A stretch of DNA of 64,000 nt, from the NCBI RefSeq assembly GCF_900115815.1, contig NZ_FOXV01000003.1:344130-408129 (forward strand). The letters are read 5' to 3'. This document shows positions 9,120 to 18,144 of this stretch, in pieces. Numbering within the stretch: position 1 is the first letter of the stretch; every line of letters starts with the position of its first letter. The position numbers and the translations under genes are program-made. Origin of the DNA: Roseivivax halotolerans (GTDB taxonomy: Bacteria; Pseudomonadota; Alphaproteobacteria; Rhodobacterales; Rhodobacteraceae). Below the pieces are notes generated by a model. It worked only from the letters and a program-made list of their open reading frames with translations, ran no database searches and was not told the DNA's origin.

Positions 9120-9823
9120 GCGGCAGTCCCGAAATAGGCGTCGTGGATCTCTTCGCGGCTGAGATCGGCGGGCGCTCCGGACAACGTGACCCGGCCCTCC
9201 ATCATGCAATAGACGCGGTCGGCGACCTTCATGGCCTGCCCGATATCCTGCTCCACGACCACGATGCTGGCCCCGGTCGCGCGGATCTGCGGAAACGCGG
9301 CATAAATGTCCTTGATGACCACCGGGGCGAGGCCGAGGCTGATCTCGTCGCACAACAGAACGCGCGGATTGGACATCAGCGCCCGGCCGATCGATACCAT
9401 CTGCTGCTGCCCGCCCGAGAGTGCCGTTCCGGGCCGATCCCGGCGTTCCTTCAGGATGGGGAACAACTCGTAGACGCTTTGCAGCGTCCAGGGCCCGTTC
9501 ACCTTGCGACGGTGGCAGCCCATCAGGAGGTTCTCCTCGACGCTGAGCGAAGGGAAAAGCTTGCGGCCCTCGGGGACCATCGCGATTCCGGCCGCCATGA
9601 TGTCATCGGCCGCCGTCGCGCCGATCTCCCGGCCCTCGAACCGGACCATGCCGGGCGCCTGCGCGATCACGCCCGAGATGGAGCGCATCAGGGTCGTCTT
9701 GCCCGCGCCGTTCGCGCCGATCACGGCGACGGTTTCGCCCTCGGAGAGCGACACGTCGACACCGAACAGCGCCTGGAAGTCGCCGTAAAAAGCCGTCAGC
9801 CCTTTGGTCTCCAGAAGCGCCAT
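9116..9823 (-). CDS. livF: ABC transporter ATP-binding protein, LivF family
   Basis: The 235-aa ATPase has Walker A GANGAGKTT, a Q-loop region, signature LSGGQQQMVSIGRAL, Walker B VLLCDEISLGLAP and the H-loop context VVVEQD. KGLTAFYGDFQALFGVDVSL is the usual LivF opening. In this copy the Walker B aspartate-glutamate pair is intact. It couples ATP hydrolysis to import through LivHM. The ATG overlaps the stop of livG (TGATG). Confidence 0.94.
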   Translation of the reverse strand: MALLETKGLTAFYGDFQALFGVDVSLSEGETVAVIGANGAGKTTLMRSISGVIAQAPGMVRFEGREIGATAADDIMAAGIAMVPEGRKLFPSLSVEENLLMGCHRRKVNGPWTLQSVYELFPILKERRDRPGTALSGGQQQMVSIGRALMSNPRVLLCDEISLGLAPVVIKDIYAAFPQIRATGASIVVVEQDIGQAMKVADRVYCMMEGRVTLSGAPADLSREEIHDAYFGTAA

Positions 9824-10545
9824 CAGACCTCGATCCCCAGATAGATTTCGCGCACCTCCTTGGAAGCCATGATCGCGTCCGGTGCGCCGATCCCGATCAC
9901 CTTGCCGAAATCGAGAACCAGTAGCCGCTCGACCACGCTGTTGAGCGCATGAAGCACGTGCTCGATCCAGATGATCGTGACGCCTTCGGCATGGATGGCC
10001 TTGATCGTCTCGACCAACGCCACGCATTCGGCCTCGGTCAGCCCTCCGGCGATCTCGTCGAGCAGGAGCAGCTTGGGCCGGGTCGCCATCGCGCGCGCCA
10101 TCTCGAGCCGCTTGCGCTGCAGGAGCGTGAGCCCGCCCGCCGGACGGTTCGCAACCTCGATAAGCTCGGTCCGTTCCAGCACCTCGGCGCAATCGTCGGT
10201 GACGGCTCGCTCCGGCAAGCCGCGGCCATGCGTGGCCGAGACCAGAAGGTTCTCGAAGACGGTCATCCGGTCGAACGGTTGCGGGATCTGGAAAGACCGT
10301 CCGATCCCCGAAAGGCAGCGCTGCATCGGCGGTGCCTTCGTCACGTCGCGCCCGTCATACTCGATCCGCCCTGCATTCGGCGACAGGTTGCCCGTGATCA
10401 GGTTGAACAGGGTCGACTTGCCCGCACCGTTCGGTCCGATGATGCCGAGCGCCTGCCCTTTCGGCACGTCGAACGACACGCCATCGGCGACCGTCAGGGC
10501 ACCGAAGCTCTTCGTAACATTCTGCAACGACAGGATGGGCGTCAT
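9823..10545 (-). CDS. livG: ABC transporter ATP-binding protein, LivG family
   Basis: The 240-aa ATPase carries Walker A GPNGAGKST, the LivG-specific GIGRSFQIPQPFDRMTVFENL, and Walker B LLLLDEIAGGL. The ABC signature is unusual: where LivG normally has an LS-type signature it reads LTLLQRKRLEMARAMA. That variant is common in LivG proteins. The ATG at 10545 is chosen because the reading frame upstream is not protein-like and the protein begins MTPILSLQNVTKSFGALTV as homologs do. Confidence 0.93.
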   Translation of the reverse strand: MTPILSLQNVTKSFGALTVADGVSFDVPKGQALGIIGPNGAGKSTLFNLITGNLSPNAGRIEYDGRDVTKAPPMQRCLSGIGRSFQIPQPFDRMTVFENLLVSATHGRGLPERAVTDDCAEVLERTELIEVANRPAGGLTLLQRKRLEMARAMATRPKLLLLDEIAGGLTEAECVALVETIKAIHAEGVTIIWIEHVLHALNSVVERLLVLDFGKVIGIGAPDAIMASKEVREIYLGIEV

Positions 10546-10572
10546 GGAAACCGCATATCTCGGAGGGTGCCC

Positions 10573-10592
10573 GCCCGGACGGGTATCCGGGC
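10573..10592 (-). promoter_or_regulatory. Intercistronic hairpin after the binding-protein gene
   Basis: GCCCGGA/TCCGGGC form a perfect 7-bp stem with a 6-nt loop between the solute-binding protein gene and livG. There is no T tract, so it is more likely an RNA-stabilising or partial terminator structure that keeps binding-protein mRNA in excess than a full stop. Confidence 0.5.
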
Positions 10593-10603
10593 AGGCCAGT
10601 GCC

Positions 10604-11884
10604 TTACGAAAGGGGCTGCATCTCGCCCTGGGTCGGGATGTCGGGCGCGGTGGTGTTGTCGACCGTGACGAGATCGAACGTACCATCCTCGTTGCGCCGC
10701 CATTGCCCACCGACGAGCGGTGTCTTGCAGACGTTCTGCGCGGCGAAATCCGGCACGCCCTCGCCGTTCCAGGCCACCCGCCCGACGATCGTGTCGAGAT
10801 CGGTCGATGCGATGGCGTCGGTGAGCTGATCGAGATCGGTGGGGTCTCCGGCCCGCTGGATGACGTCGGCGGCCGTTTCGAAAAGCGAGTGGATGAAGCC
10901 GATAGGCTGCGTCCAGGGCCGGCCCGTCGCATCGGTGAAGGCTTGCGCGAGCTCGGCGCAGCCCTGCCCCGTCAACGAGGAGGTGAAGGGATGGTTCGCC
11001 GACCACCAGACCTCGGACGAGAGGTTGTGCCCCGCCTCGCCGAGGGTCTCGACCGATTGCGGGAAGAGGATCGCCTTCGCCACCGTGATCGCCTTCGGGG
11101 TGAAGCCCTGCTGGCTCGCCTGGTTGCGGAAGGTGGTGAAGTCGGGCGGAATCACGACGCCAGTCACGATCTCTGCATTGGCCTGTTTGAACGCGTTGAT
11201 CTGCGCCGAGAAATCGTCGGTCAGGTTCTGGTAGCGCCCCGGGTCGATCGTCTCGTATCCGGCCTCGGCGAACCCGGGCGCGACACCGACATTGGGATCG
11301 CCCCAAGCATTGCCGTCGGCATCATTCGGAAAGAGCCCGCCGACAACCTTGTTGGTCTCGAGCTGGTTCCACATGTTGGTGAACACGGCGATGACGTCTT
11401 CCAACCCCCAGAAATAGTGGAACGTGTAGTCGAAGGGCCGCCAGCCCGACGGATCACCCGGATTGCCTTGCTGCCCGATGAACCAGGGCTGCCACGGCGC
11501 CATGGTCGAAATGGTCGGAATGCCTTCGCTTTCAGCCACGGTCGAGACTGGGTTCGTCGTCTCGGGCGTGGAGGCCACCAGCATCAGGTGGATCTCGTCG
11601 TCGATGATCAGCTCCTGCGCCACGTCGGCGGCACGGTTCGGGTTCGACTGGCTGTCCTTGACGATCACCTCGACATCGAGCCCCTGATCCGCGGCGATGC
11701 GGTTGAAGGCGTCGATCGTGAAGGCATCGGCTTCGGCAAACCCGGCAAGCGGGCCCGTCTGCGGGCTCACATAGCCGATGCGGACGCGCGCGCCCTGTGC
11801 GAGCGCAGGCGCGGCGAGCGCTCCCGCACTGGTGACAAGGCCGGTCGCGGCAGCGGATTTCAAAAGGCGTCTTCTGGTCAGCAT
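10604..11884 (-). CDS. Periplasmic substrate-binding protein of the Liv-type ABC transporter
   Basis: The 426-aa protein starts MLTRRRLLKSAAATGLVTSA, with RRRLLKS followed by a hydrophobic stretch and ALAAPALAQ, which looks like a Tat signal. The mature part is a type I periplasmic binding protein (RVRIGYVSPQTGPLAGFAEAD). In Rhodobacterales many Liv-like proteins with a Tat signal bind aromatic or other carboxylates. It is the first transporter gene after maleylacetate reductase in the operon, so an aromatic substrate is likely; this is inferred. Confidence 0.88.
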   Translation of the reverse strand: MLTRRRLLKSAAATGLVTSAGALAAPALAQGARVRIGYVSPQTGPLAGFAEADAFTIDAFNRIAADQGLDVEVIVKDSQSNPNRAADVAQELIIDDEIHLMLVASTPETTNPVSTVAESEGIPTISTMAPWQPWFIGQQGNPGDPSGWRPFDYTFHYFWGLEDVIAVFTNMWNQLETNKVVGGLFPNDADGNAWGDPNVGVAPGFAEAGYETIDPGRYQNLTDDFSAQINAFKQANAEIVTGVVIPPDFTTFRNQASQQGFTPKAITVAKAILFPQSVETLGEAGHNLSSEVWWSANHPFTSSLTGQGCAELAQAFTDATGRPWTQPIGFIHSLFETAADVIQRAGDPTDLDQLTDAIASTDLDTIVGRVAWNGEGVPDFAAQNVCKTPLVGGQWRRNEDGTFDLVTVDNTTAPDIPTQGEMQPLS

Positions 11885-11915
11885 CGTGGTCTCTCCTCCC
11901 TCGGTGTGAGCGTCA

Positions 11916-12971
11916 TCATGCGTCTGGCCGCCGGCCCTCCCAAGCCGCTTGCAGCAGATCCCGTATATCCTTCTGATCGAAGGGACGGGGATTTTCGTAC
12001 TCGTTTTTCAACGCGATCTCGGATGCGCGGTCGAGATCGGCTTCGGACAGGCCGAGATCGGCCAGCCGCAACGGCGCACCCGACGCCTCCGCCAGATCCC
12101 AGAGCCCGCCGCCGACAGAACCGCCGAAGATCTCGGCGACCGGATCGAGAGCGGCCGTGCCGGTCTCGTTGAAGTGCGCCGTATGCGGCAAAAGGATCGC
12201 GTGGGTATTGGCGTGCGGCATGTCGAAAGAGCCGCCCACCACATGCGCCAGCTTGTGATGCAGCGACATCGCGACATAGCCGAGCGCGGTGGAACACAGC
12301 CATGCGCCGTAAAGGAGCCGGGCGCGGATCTGGGCATCGCGAGGGCTCTTCCGCAGGTCCGGCAACGCGGCCTTGATCGCGCGAAGCGCATCCAGCGACA
12401 TCAGCGTCGTCACGGGATTCGCGTCGGGCGCATAGATCGCCTCGACCGCGTGGGCCGCCGCGTTCAGCGCGGATTTGACCGACATATCGACCGGCAGATC
12501 GAGCGTCAGAGCGACATCGTAGATCACCGTCTCGGGCCGGATCGACGGATCGCGGCGAGTGGTCTTCTCGCCGTTCTCGGTCTCGCCCAGAATATCGGTC
12601 ATCTCGGAGCCGGCATAGGTGGTCGGGATCGCAACCTGGTCGCATCCCCTGCGCGTGGCGATGGCCTTGCCGAGCCCGATGGTCGAGCCGCCGCCCAGCG
12701 CGACGACGCAATCCGCACCGGCCGCGTCATAGGCGTCGAGCGCGCGGGCGGTCACCTCGACCGGCGTGTGCATCGCAGCCTCGGCAAAGGTGCCCGCGGC
12801 GAGATCTCCGAGCTGCTTGGCGAGTGTCTCTCCCGCCGCGTCCTGTTCGGGCGTGGTAAGCACCAAGGCGTGCGAGGCGCCGAGCCGGCGGAGCTCATCC
12901 CCGGTCTGCGCCAAGGTGCCCTCTCCGAAGACGACGCGCGTCGAGATGCCGGGAAAGACGAACGGGGTCAT
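11916..12971 (-). CDS. Maleylacetate reductase (iron-containing alcohol dehydrogenase family)
   Basis: The 351-aa protein shows STRVVFGEGTLAQTGDEL, the nucleotide loop VALGGGSTIGLGKAIA and IPTTYAGSEMTDI, all typical of maleylacetate reductases. SLHHKLAHVVGGSFDMPHANTHA is the metal/substrate region of this subgroup. It reduces maleylacetate to 3-oxoadipate with NAD(P)H, the step after hydroxyquinol ring cleavage. The ATG overlaps the hydrolase stop by 4 nt. With the intradiol dioxygenase at 4485-5366 it forms a complete lower pathway from hydroxyquinol to 3-oxoadipate. Confidence 0.92.
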   Translation of the reverse strand: MTPFVFPGISTRVVFGEGTLAQTGDELRRLGASHALVLTTPEQDAAGETLAKQLGDLAAGTFAEAAMHTPVEVTARALDAYDAAGADCVVALGGGSTIGLGKAIATRRGCDQVAIPTTYAGSEMTDILGETENGEKTTRRDPSIRPETVIYDVALTLDLPVDMSVKSALNAAAHAVEAIYAPDANPVTTLMSLDALRAIKAALPDLRKSPRDAQIRARLLYGAWLCSTALGYVAMSLHHKLAHVVGGSFDMPHANTHAILLPHTAHFNETGTAALDPVAEIFGGSVGGGLWDLAEASGAPLRLADLGLSEADLDRASEIALKNEYENPRPFDQKDIRDLLQAAWEGRRPDA

Positions 12972-13612
12972 TGCGCTCCTCCAAAGACGGTGGTGCCGCG
13001 CACGACATCCGAGAGGAGCGCATCGACGACTGACGCTTCCAGCGCCGATATCTCGTGATCCCGGCCGGGCAGCACGTCGCTCCGCACGCGCGCACCGCAC
13101 GCCACGAGATCGGAGACGGCATCCTGGAAAGCCCAGGCCGGAATCCAAGGATCCTCGTCACCATTGCTGCAATAGATCGGCAGGCCGGGCAGCTCCGCGC
13201 GGGGCAGATCTTCACTTGCCGCACCGACGCGGCATCCGGTCAACATCGCGGCCGCATCCGCGAGGCCGCCACGCATCAGATGTTCGATGACGAGGCACGC
13301 CCCTTGCGAGAAACCGATCAGCACAACCGGACAATCCGGGCAGTCCGCGCGGGCCGCAGCCTCGGCATCGGCGACAACCTTTAGCGCCGCGCGAAGCTGC
13401 GTTTCAGTATCCTCGGTCAGCGTCTCGACGGCCTTGGCGTCATACCAGCCCTCGCCCTTTGATGCGGGCAGCACGTAGCGCACGCCCTCCACGGACAGAC
13501 GGCGGACGAGGTTATCGAGCATGTAGTCCGGCGCTTGCCCGCGCCCGTGCAGCACCAACGCGACGGCTTTCGCCGCCGCGGGACCTGCGCCTTGTGTGAC
13601 CAAGTCGGACAA
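12968..13612 (-). CDS. Small alpha/beta hydrolase (phospholipase/carboxylesterase type)
   Basis: The 214-aa protein has VALVLHGRGQAPDYM (oxyanion region), nucleophile elbow VLIGFSQGACL (Ser of GFSQG), an Asp in SNGDEDPWIP and a His in PGRDHEI, so the catalytic triad is intact. It belongs to the abhydrolase_2 group of small esterases. Its start appears to be TTG, 4 bp after the VOC dioxygenase stop; no ATG lies before the essential N-terminal strand. In this operon it may hydrolyse an ester or lactone side product of the aromatic pathway. The substrate is not known. Confidence 0.82.
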   Translation of the reverse strand: MSDLVTQGAGPAAAKAVALVLHGRGQAPDYMLDNLVRRLSVEGVRYVLPASKGEGWYDAKAVETLTEDTETQLRAALKVVADAEAAARADCPDCPVVLIGFSQGACLVIEHLMRGGLADAAAMLTGCRVGAASEDLPRAELPGLPIYCSNGDEDPWIPAWAFQDAVSDLVACGARVRSDVLPGRDHEISALEASVVDALLSDVVRGTTVFGGAQ

Positions 13613-13616
13613 GAGT

Positions 13617-14582
13617 TCAGGCGTCCTGGAAGCTGGCGGGCTCGAGCCCCTCGATGAGCTCCGCCTTTCGGTCCTCGAACCAGGGCGGGAACACCAGCGT
13701 TTGGCCGATCGCGTCGGCAGGCTCGTCCCGCGCCCAGCCTTCGGGAACCGTCCATGCCAGTTCGAACAGCGCGCCGCCGGGACTCCGGACGTAGCAGGAC
13801 TTGAAATACATCCGGTCCTTCTGCTCCGAGATATCGGTGAAGCCGAGCCCCTCGATATGGGCGCGCAGGTTCATCTGGTTTTCTTCATCGCCGGTATTTA
13901 GCGCGAAGTGGTGAATCGTCCCGCCCGAGAGCGTCCAGGAGCCCTGCGCTTCGTCGCGGATCTCCATGACTTCGACGACACTGGTCGGACCATTGGCGTT
14001 CGGCACCTCGTAGGCCATGCCATGATCGTCGTCAGCCATCTTCTTGAGGGGAAGTGCGATGGTCAGGAACTCGTCCATCGCGGTCTTGTCCATCACCGCG
14101 ACGACGCCGCCATAGATGCCCTTGATGCCATGCTCAGCAGTGACGCCCGCCTCTTCGCTGACGATGGACGGTCGCGGATCGCCCGGATTCTCCACGAGCT
14201 GCATCTCGATGCCGCAAGGATGGCGGAAATCGACCCGGTCGATACCGAAGCGGTTGCTTTTCGTGGCCTCGATGCCGTGCTCGCCGAGACGGTTCACCCA
14301 GTAATCCGACGCACCTACGGGTATCGATTGCTGCACGATCTTGGATTGGTTCGTTCCGCGCCGTCCATAAACGCCCGGCTTGCGGAACGGGAAGGTCGTG
14401 ATGATCGTCGATTCGTCGCCGTTCTTCGATCCGTAGTAGAGATGGTAGACGGGGATCGTTCCGTCGAAGAGCACCGTGCGCTTTACGGAATGGAGCCCCA
14501 GCGTCTTGGTGAAGAAATCGAAGTCTTCCTGAGCCCCGTCGGTGCTCATGGTCAAATGATGATACCCCTTGATCTGCGCCAT
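13617..14582 (-). CDS. VOC-family ring-cleaving dioxygenase (hydroquinone-type, MhqO/LinE-like)
   Basis: The 321-aa protein begins MAQIKGYHHLTMSTDGAQED, whose His is the first metal ligand of vicinal-oxygen-chelate enzymes. A second VOC module follows near residue 145, with a His in GGTIHHFALNT and a Glu in PGGALFELAWTVPEGW. Homologs cleave (substituted) hydroquinones or catechols, or are induced by quinones. It is the first gene of the operon, reading away from the LysR gene. The pathway therefore contains two unrelated ring-opening enzymes, this one and the intradiol enzyme at 4485-5366. Confidence 0.85.
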   Translation of the reverse strand: MAQIKGYHHLTMSTDGAQEDFDFFTKTLGLHSVKRTVLFDGTIPVYHLYYGSKNGDESTIITTFPFRKPGVYGRRGTNQSKIVQQSIPVGASDYWVNRLGEHGIEATKSNRFGIDRVDFRHPCGIEMQLVENPGDPRPSIVSEEAGVTAEHGIKGIYGGVVAVMDKTAMDEFLTIALPLKKMADDDHGMAYEVPNANGPTSVVEVMEIRDEAQGSWTLSGGTIHHFALNTGDEENQMNLRAHIEGLGFTDISEQKDRMYFKSCYVRSPGGALFELAWTVPEGWARDEPADAIGQTLVFPPWFEDRKAELIEGLEPASFQDA

Positions 14583-14687
14583 GGGCCCTCCTCCCTGATC
14601 TTCGGTCTGACACGGCTGCGGCGCTCGGAAAGCGGCGCGGACAGGTGTCTCCACGGATGGAACGATACGCCGCCTGCACGGCAGGGC

Positions 14688-14701
14688 TATGCAATTTCAT
14701 A
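14688..14701. promoter_or_regulatory. Candidate LysR-type operator in the divergent aromatic promoter
   Basis: TATG-N6-CATA is a short perfect dyad in the 140-bp gap between the divergent VOC dioxygenase and LysR genes, 22 bp before the LysR start. LysR proteins usually bind such interrupted dyads in the shared promoter. Function is inferred from position. Confidence 0.4.
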
Positions 14702-14722
14702 TCGGCAGCATAACAATTCCTC

Positions 14723-15670
14723 ATGAAGTTCGAGGAAAAGCACCTGGTCCATCTGGCCGCCGTGATCGAATACGGTGGCGTCACCGCTGCCGCGGAGCAA
14801 TTGGGACTGTCGCAACCGGCCGTCTCACGCACCTTGTCGGCGCTCGAAAAACGGGTGGGCGAGCCGCTTTTTCAACCCGGCAGGCGACCATTGCGCCCGA
14901 CGGTGATCGGCGCGGAGCTGGGTCGTCACGGCCGCGTCATCCTCGAGGCGGCGCGCGAGGCGGCGGAGACCATGTCGAGCTTTCGGTCGGGATCTTCAGG
15001 CAAGGTGCGGATCGCGGGCGTTCCCTTCTTCATGGACGCCTTCATCAGCGGCATGATCGGCGGCTTCCAGCGGATCGAGCCGGACATCCTCGTGGAGCAG
15101 GGGTATGGCAACCTTCAGGATCTCGAGAACGGCATCGCCTCCAAGCGGCTCGATCTGGCGATCTGTCCGCTTGGCGCGATAAAGCCCAAGCCGGAGTTCC
15201 GCTTCACCCCGATCCTCAAGGCGCGCAACGTGATCGCCTGCCGTCAGGGGCATCCGCTTCTGCGGCGCAAGAAGCTGAACCGCACCGACGTTGCGGACTT
15301 TCCCTGGGTCGCTCCCCTGCCCGGCTCGCCGCTCATGGCCGATTTGCACACGGTGCTCCTGAACCTCGGCCTGCAGGAGATTTCCATCCGCTATTCCGGC
15401 GGGTCGCTTCTGTCGGTGCTGAACTATCTTGAAGAGACGGACGCGCTGACGATCCTGCCCCATTCGGTGACGTTCGCGCACCGCAAGGATCGCAAGGTCA
15501 CGGTTTTGCCGCTCGATATCCCGCAGCCGCCACGATCCCTCGGCATCCTGCGCGCCCGCGAGGCGCAGCAACCGGCGGCCGAGCATCTTGTGGCGCATAT
15601 TCTCAAGGAGTTCGACGCGTTGCGGGCTGCGATCGAACGCCACCAGACCTCGGTCGTCTGGGGGCCCTGA
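14723..15670 (+). CDS. LysR-family transcriptional regulator of the aromatic operon
   Basis: The 315-aa protein has an N-terminal winged helix-turn-helix (AAAEQLGLSQPAVSRTLSALE, about residues 19-39) and a C-terminal periplasmic-binding-like effector domain starting near VRIAGVPFFMDAF. It is divergent from the VOC dioxygenase gene, the classic layout for a LysR activator of a catabolic operon, and probably responds to a ring substrate or intermediate. The gene ends 28 bp before a strong hairpin shared with putP. Confidence 0.92.
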   Translation: MKFEEKHLVHLAAVIEYGGVTAAAEQLGLSQPAVSRTLSALEKRVGEPLFQPGRRPLRPTVIGAELGRHGRVILEAAREAAETMSSFRSGSSGKVRIAGVPFFMDAFISGMIGGFQRIEPDILVEQGYGNLQDLENGIASKRLDLAICPLGAIKPKPEFRFTPILKARNVIACRQGHPLLRRKKLNRTDVADFPWVAPLPGSPLMADLHTVLLNLGLQEISIRYSGGSLLSVLNYLEETDALTILPHSVTFAHRKDRKVTVLPLDIPQPPRSLGILRAREAQQPAAEHLVAHILKEFDALRAAIERHQTSVVWGP

Positions 15671-15698
15671 GCGCAAGCGCGATACCAAGACCGGGGTC

Positions 15699-15724
15699 GC
15701 AGGGGCCGGCACTCCGGCCCCTGC
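15699..15724. terminator. Bidirectional hairpin between convergent lysR and putP
   Basis: A perfect 11-bp GC-rich stem (15699-15709 with 15714-15724, 4-nt loop) lies between two convergent stop codons. It lacks a T tract but its placement suits a shared transcription stop. Confidence 0.6.
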
Positions 15725-15733
15725 CGAACCGGC

Positions 15734-17203
15734 TCATTCGGCCGGCGATGCCTCCGCTGCGCGGAACTCGCCCTTATCCTCGGTGGCAAGGCTGACCACG
15801 TAGATTGCGAGCCAGGACAGCGCGAAGCCGGGGATCATCTCGTAAAGCCCGGTCGCGGCCTTGAGCGGCGTGAAGATCCAGAGCCCGACGGTCACGGCGC
15901 CCACAACGAGACCCGACACGGCCCCGGCGCCGTTCATACGGGGCCAGGTGAGCGACAAGATGACGAGCGGTCCGAACGCCGCGCCGAACCCCGCCCAGGC
16001 GTTGGCGACAAGACCGAGAACCTGGCTCTCGGGATCACCTGCGATCAGTGCGGCGACGATGCCGACCGCGACGACCGCGATACGTCCGACCGTTACCAGC
16101 GTGGTCTCGGAGGCGTTCTTGTTCAGGACGAGCTTGTAGAAATCCTCCGCCAGCGAGGAGGACGAGACGAGAAGCTGGCTCGACACCGTCGACATGATCG
16201 CCGCCAGAAGCGCCGCCAGGAGGAAGCCGGTGATCAGACCCGGAAAGAGGTTCTCCGCGAGATAGATGAAGATCGTCTCGCTGTCCCCGATCTCGACGCC
16301 GTTCCGCTCGACATAGGCCCGGCCGAAGATGCCGACGCCCACCGCGCCAATAAGCGCGATGCCCATCCAGGCCATGCCGATATTGCGCGCGGTCGAAACC
16401 GCCGCGACGCTTTTCACGGCCATGAAGCGCACGATGATATGCGGCTGTCCGAAATAACCGAGGCCCCAGGCGAGAAGTGAGATGAACCCGATGAAGGTCA
16501 TGTCGGCGGTCCAGAGGTTGAGACTGAAGCCTTCGACGCCCGACAGGGTCTCCTGCGCCTGACCGAAACCGCCGCCTTCACCAGCATAAAGCACGATCGC
16601 GGGCATGATGATCAGCGCCAGCATCATGATGAGACCCTGGCAGAAATCGGTGAGCGATACGGCGAGGAACCCGCCGACGACAGTGTAGGCCAGAACGACG
16701 CCGAGGGTCAGCCAGACCCCGAACTGGTAGCTGCCGTCGAATGCGCTCTGGAAGAGTTTCCCGCCTGCGACGAGACCCGAGGCGGTGTAGACTGCGAAGA
16801 AGACCACGATGATGACCGCCGAGACCATGCGCAGCGTGCCGCCTTGCGAGGGGAAGCGATTGGCCAGAAAGGCCGGGATCGTCAGCGCGTTGTCATATCG
16901 TTCTGTCTGCTCGCGCAAGCGCGGCGCAACGACGATCCAATTGACCAGTGCCCCGATGAAAAGGCCGATCCCGATCCAGGCTTCCACGAGACCAGAGGCA
17001 TAAAGCGCCCCCGGAAGCCCGAGCAATAGCCAACCGGACATATCCGACGCGCCCGCGGACAGCGCGGCGACGGCCGGGGGAAGATTGCGTCCGCCGAGAA
17101 TGTATTCCTCGGAACTCGAAGTGGCATTTCGATAGGCGTAAATCCCTATCCCGAGCATCAGGATGAAATAAGCCGCCAGGCTGATGAGAACTCCTAAAGA
17201 CAT
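15734..17203 (-). CDS. putP: Sodium/proline symporter
   Basis: The 489-aa membrane protein belongs to the sodium:solute symporter family, with about thirteen hydrophobic helices. PutP-type signatures are seen: YILGGRNLPPAVAALSAGASDMSGWLLLGLPG near helix 2, and LLAAIMSTVSSQLLVSSSSLAEDF near helix 9 (Na+ site serines). It imports L-proline with Na+. The ATG at 17203 has GGAGGGCC upstream and matches the usual N-terminus; the longer reading frame is not supported. No putA is nearby. About 290 bp of upstream sequence holds no gene. Confidence 0.92.
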   Translation of the reverse strand: MSLGVLISLAAYFILMLGIGIYAYRNATSSSEEYILGGRNLPPAVAALSAGASDMSGWLLLGLPGALYASGLVEAWIGIGLFIGALVNWIVVAPRLREQTERYDNALTIPAFLANRFPSQGGTLRMVSAVIIVVFFAVYTASGLVAGGKLFQSAFDGSYQFGVWLTLGVVLAYTVVGGFLAVSLTDFCQGLIMMLALIIMPAIVLYAGEGGGFGQAQETLSGVEGFSLNLWTADMTFIGFISLLAWGLGYFGQPHIIVRFMAVKSVAAVSTARNIGMAWMGIALIGAVGVGIFGRAYVERNGVEIGDSETIFIYLAENLFPGLITGFLLAALLAAIMSTVSSQLLVSSSSLAEDFYKLVLNKNASETTLVTVGRIAVVAVGIVAALIAGDPESQVLGLVANAWAGFGAAFGPLVILSLTWPRMNGAGAVSGLVVGAVTVGLWIFTPLKAATGLYEMIPGFALSWLAIYVVSLATEDKGEFRAAEASPAE

Positions 17204-17494
17204 AAAGGCCCTCCAATCCGTGTTGGTTTTATCGACATGGCACCATTCGCCTGCCGCAAGGCCGAGCATGTCTGAGTTTCAATGGCGATCAAGAAATCTC
17301 CCTGCAGCGCTCTTTCTCGAACGGAATTCGTCAACCGGTGTCTCATTGAAACCTAGGACGAGATGACGCAGCGGCCAGCTCGCGATTTTCACGCGCCTGA
17401 CGCAAAAGCCGCTATGCGCGCGCGATGAGCCTTCCGAGCCATCATCGAGGCACCTACCAACGGCGTCGAAGTCGCGTCCCGGCACCCGGCGCGA

Positions 17495-17908
17495 TCAGGT
17501 TCGGACAACGAGAACCGAGCAGTCCGCATGGGCCACAACATGGCTCGCGGTGGTTCCGAGCAGGTAATCCTTCACCTTGGGGTTCGCCGATTCCATGACG
17601 ATTATGTCGACCTTGCGCTCGTCTGCGAGCTTCACGATCTGGCGGTGGGTCGAGCCTTTCCTGACGACGAGCTCGACCTCGATCCCTTCCGCGGGATGGC
17701 TGCGGATGAATTTCTGCAATTCCTGCTTCCAGAAGGCTTCGGAATCCCGGATGTTCAGATTTCGCTCCATCTCCGGGGCGATCGTCGTCACGATGAGCTT
17801 CGCCCCGCGGCGGCGGGCCATTTCAACGGCCTCGTCATAGGCAGCGAAATCCACGGCCGCGTGCCTGAGGTTCACCGGACAAAGGATGAGCTTGGTCTCA
17901 CGGGCCAT
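17495..17908 (-). CDS. Universal stress protein (UspA family)
   Basis: The 137-aa protein has the single UspA fold: ETKLILCPVNLRHAA at the start, a central DERKVDIIVMESANPK strand, and the end GTTASHVVAHADCSVLVVR. The last segment corresponds to the ATP-binding G-x2-G-x9-G(S/T) loop, but here the glycines are mostly replaced (LLGTTASHVVAHA), so ATP binding is uncertain. The start at 17908 fits the family; the longer frame adds an unlikely N-terminus. It is divergent from the small membrane protein gene at 18145. Confidence 0.9.
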   Translation of the reverse strand: MARETKLILCPVNLRHAAVDFAAYDEAVEMARRRGAKLIVTTIAPEMERNLNIRDSEAFWKQELQKFIRSHPAEGIEVELVVRKGSTHRQIVKLADERKVDIIVMESANPKVKDYLLGTTASHVVAHADCSVLVVRT

Positions 17909-18144
17909 GACACGTTCCCTTTCGTGCAAATCGATATGTCTGACCGGACCGTGAAGATGCCGGAGGCGTCGCGCAAGCCGCCAATTTCCCTTTGAGGGCG
18001 TCAAATCCAGATTTTTGCATTGCTGTTCACTCAACGAAACCCGCTGGCTATCGCAAGCCTCGATCACGGATCCTTTCATCGCCTTTGATTTTGAAACGCC
18101 AACCTACAGGCTTAGCTCGTCATATGAAGGAAAGGAGCGCTCTT

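Noticed and set aside
11971..13058. Long open frames opposite maleylacetate reductase and the binding protein
   Set aside because: They mirror real genes on the other strand and have no credible starts or motifs.
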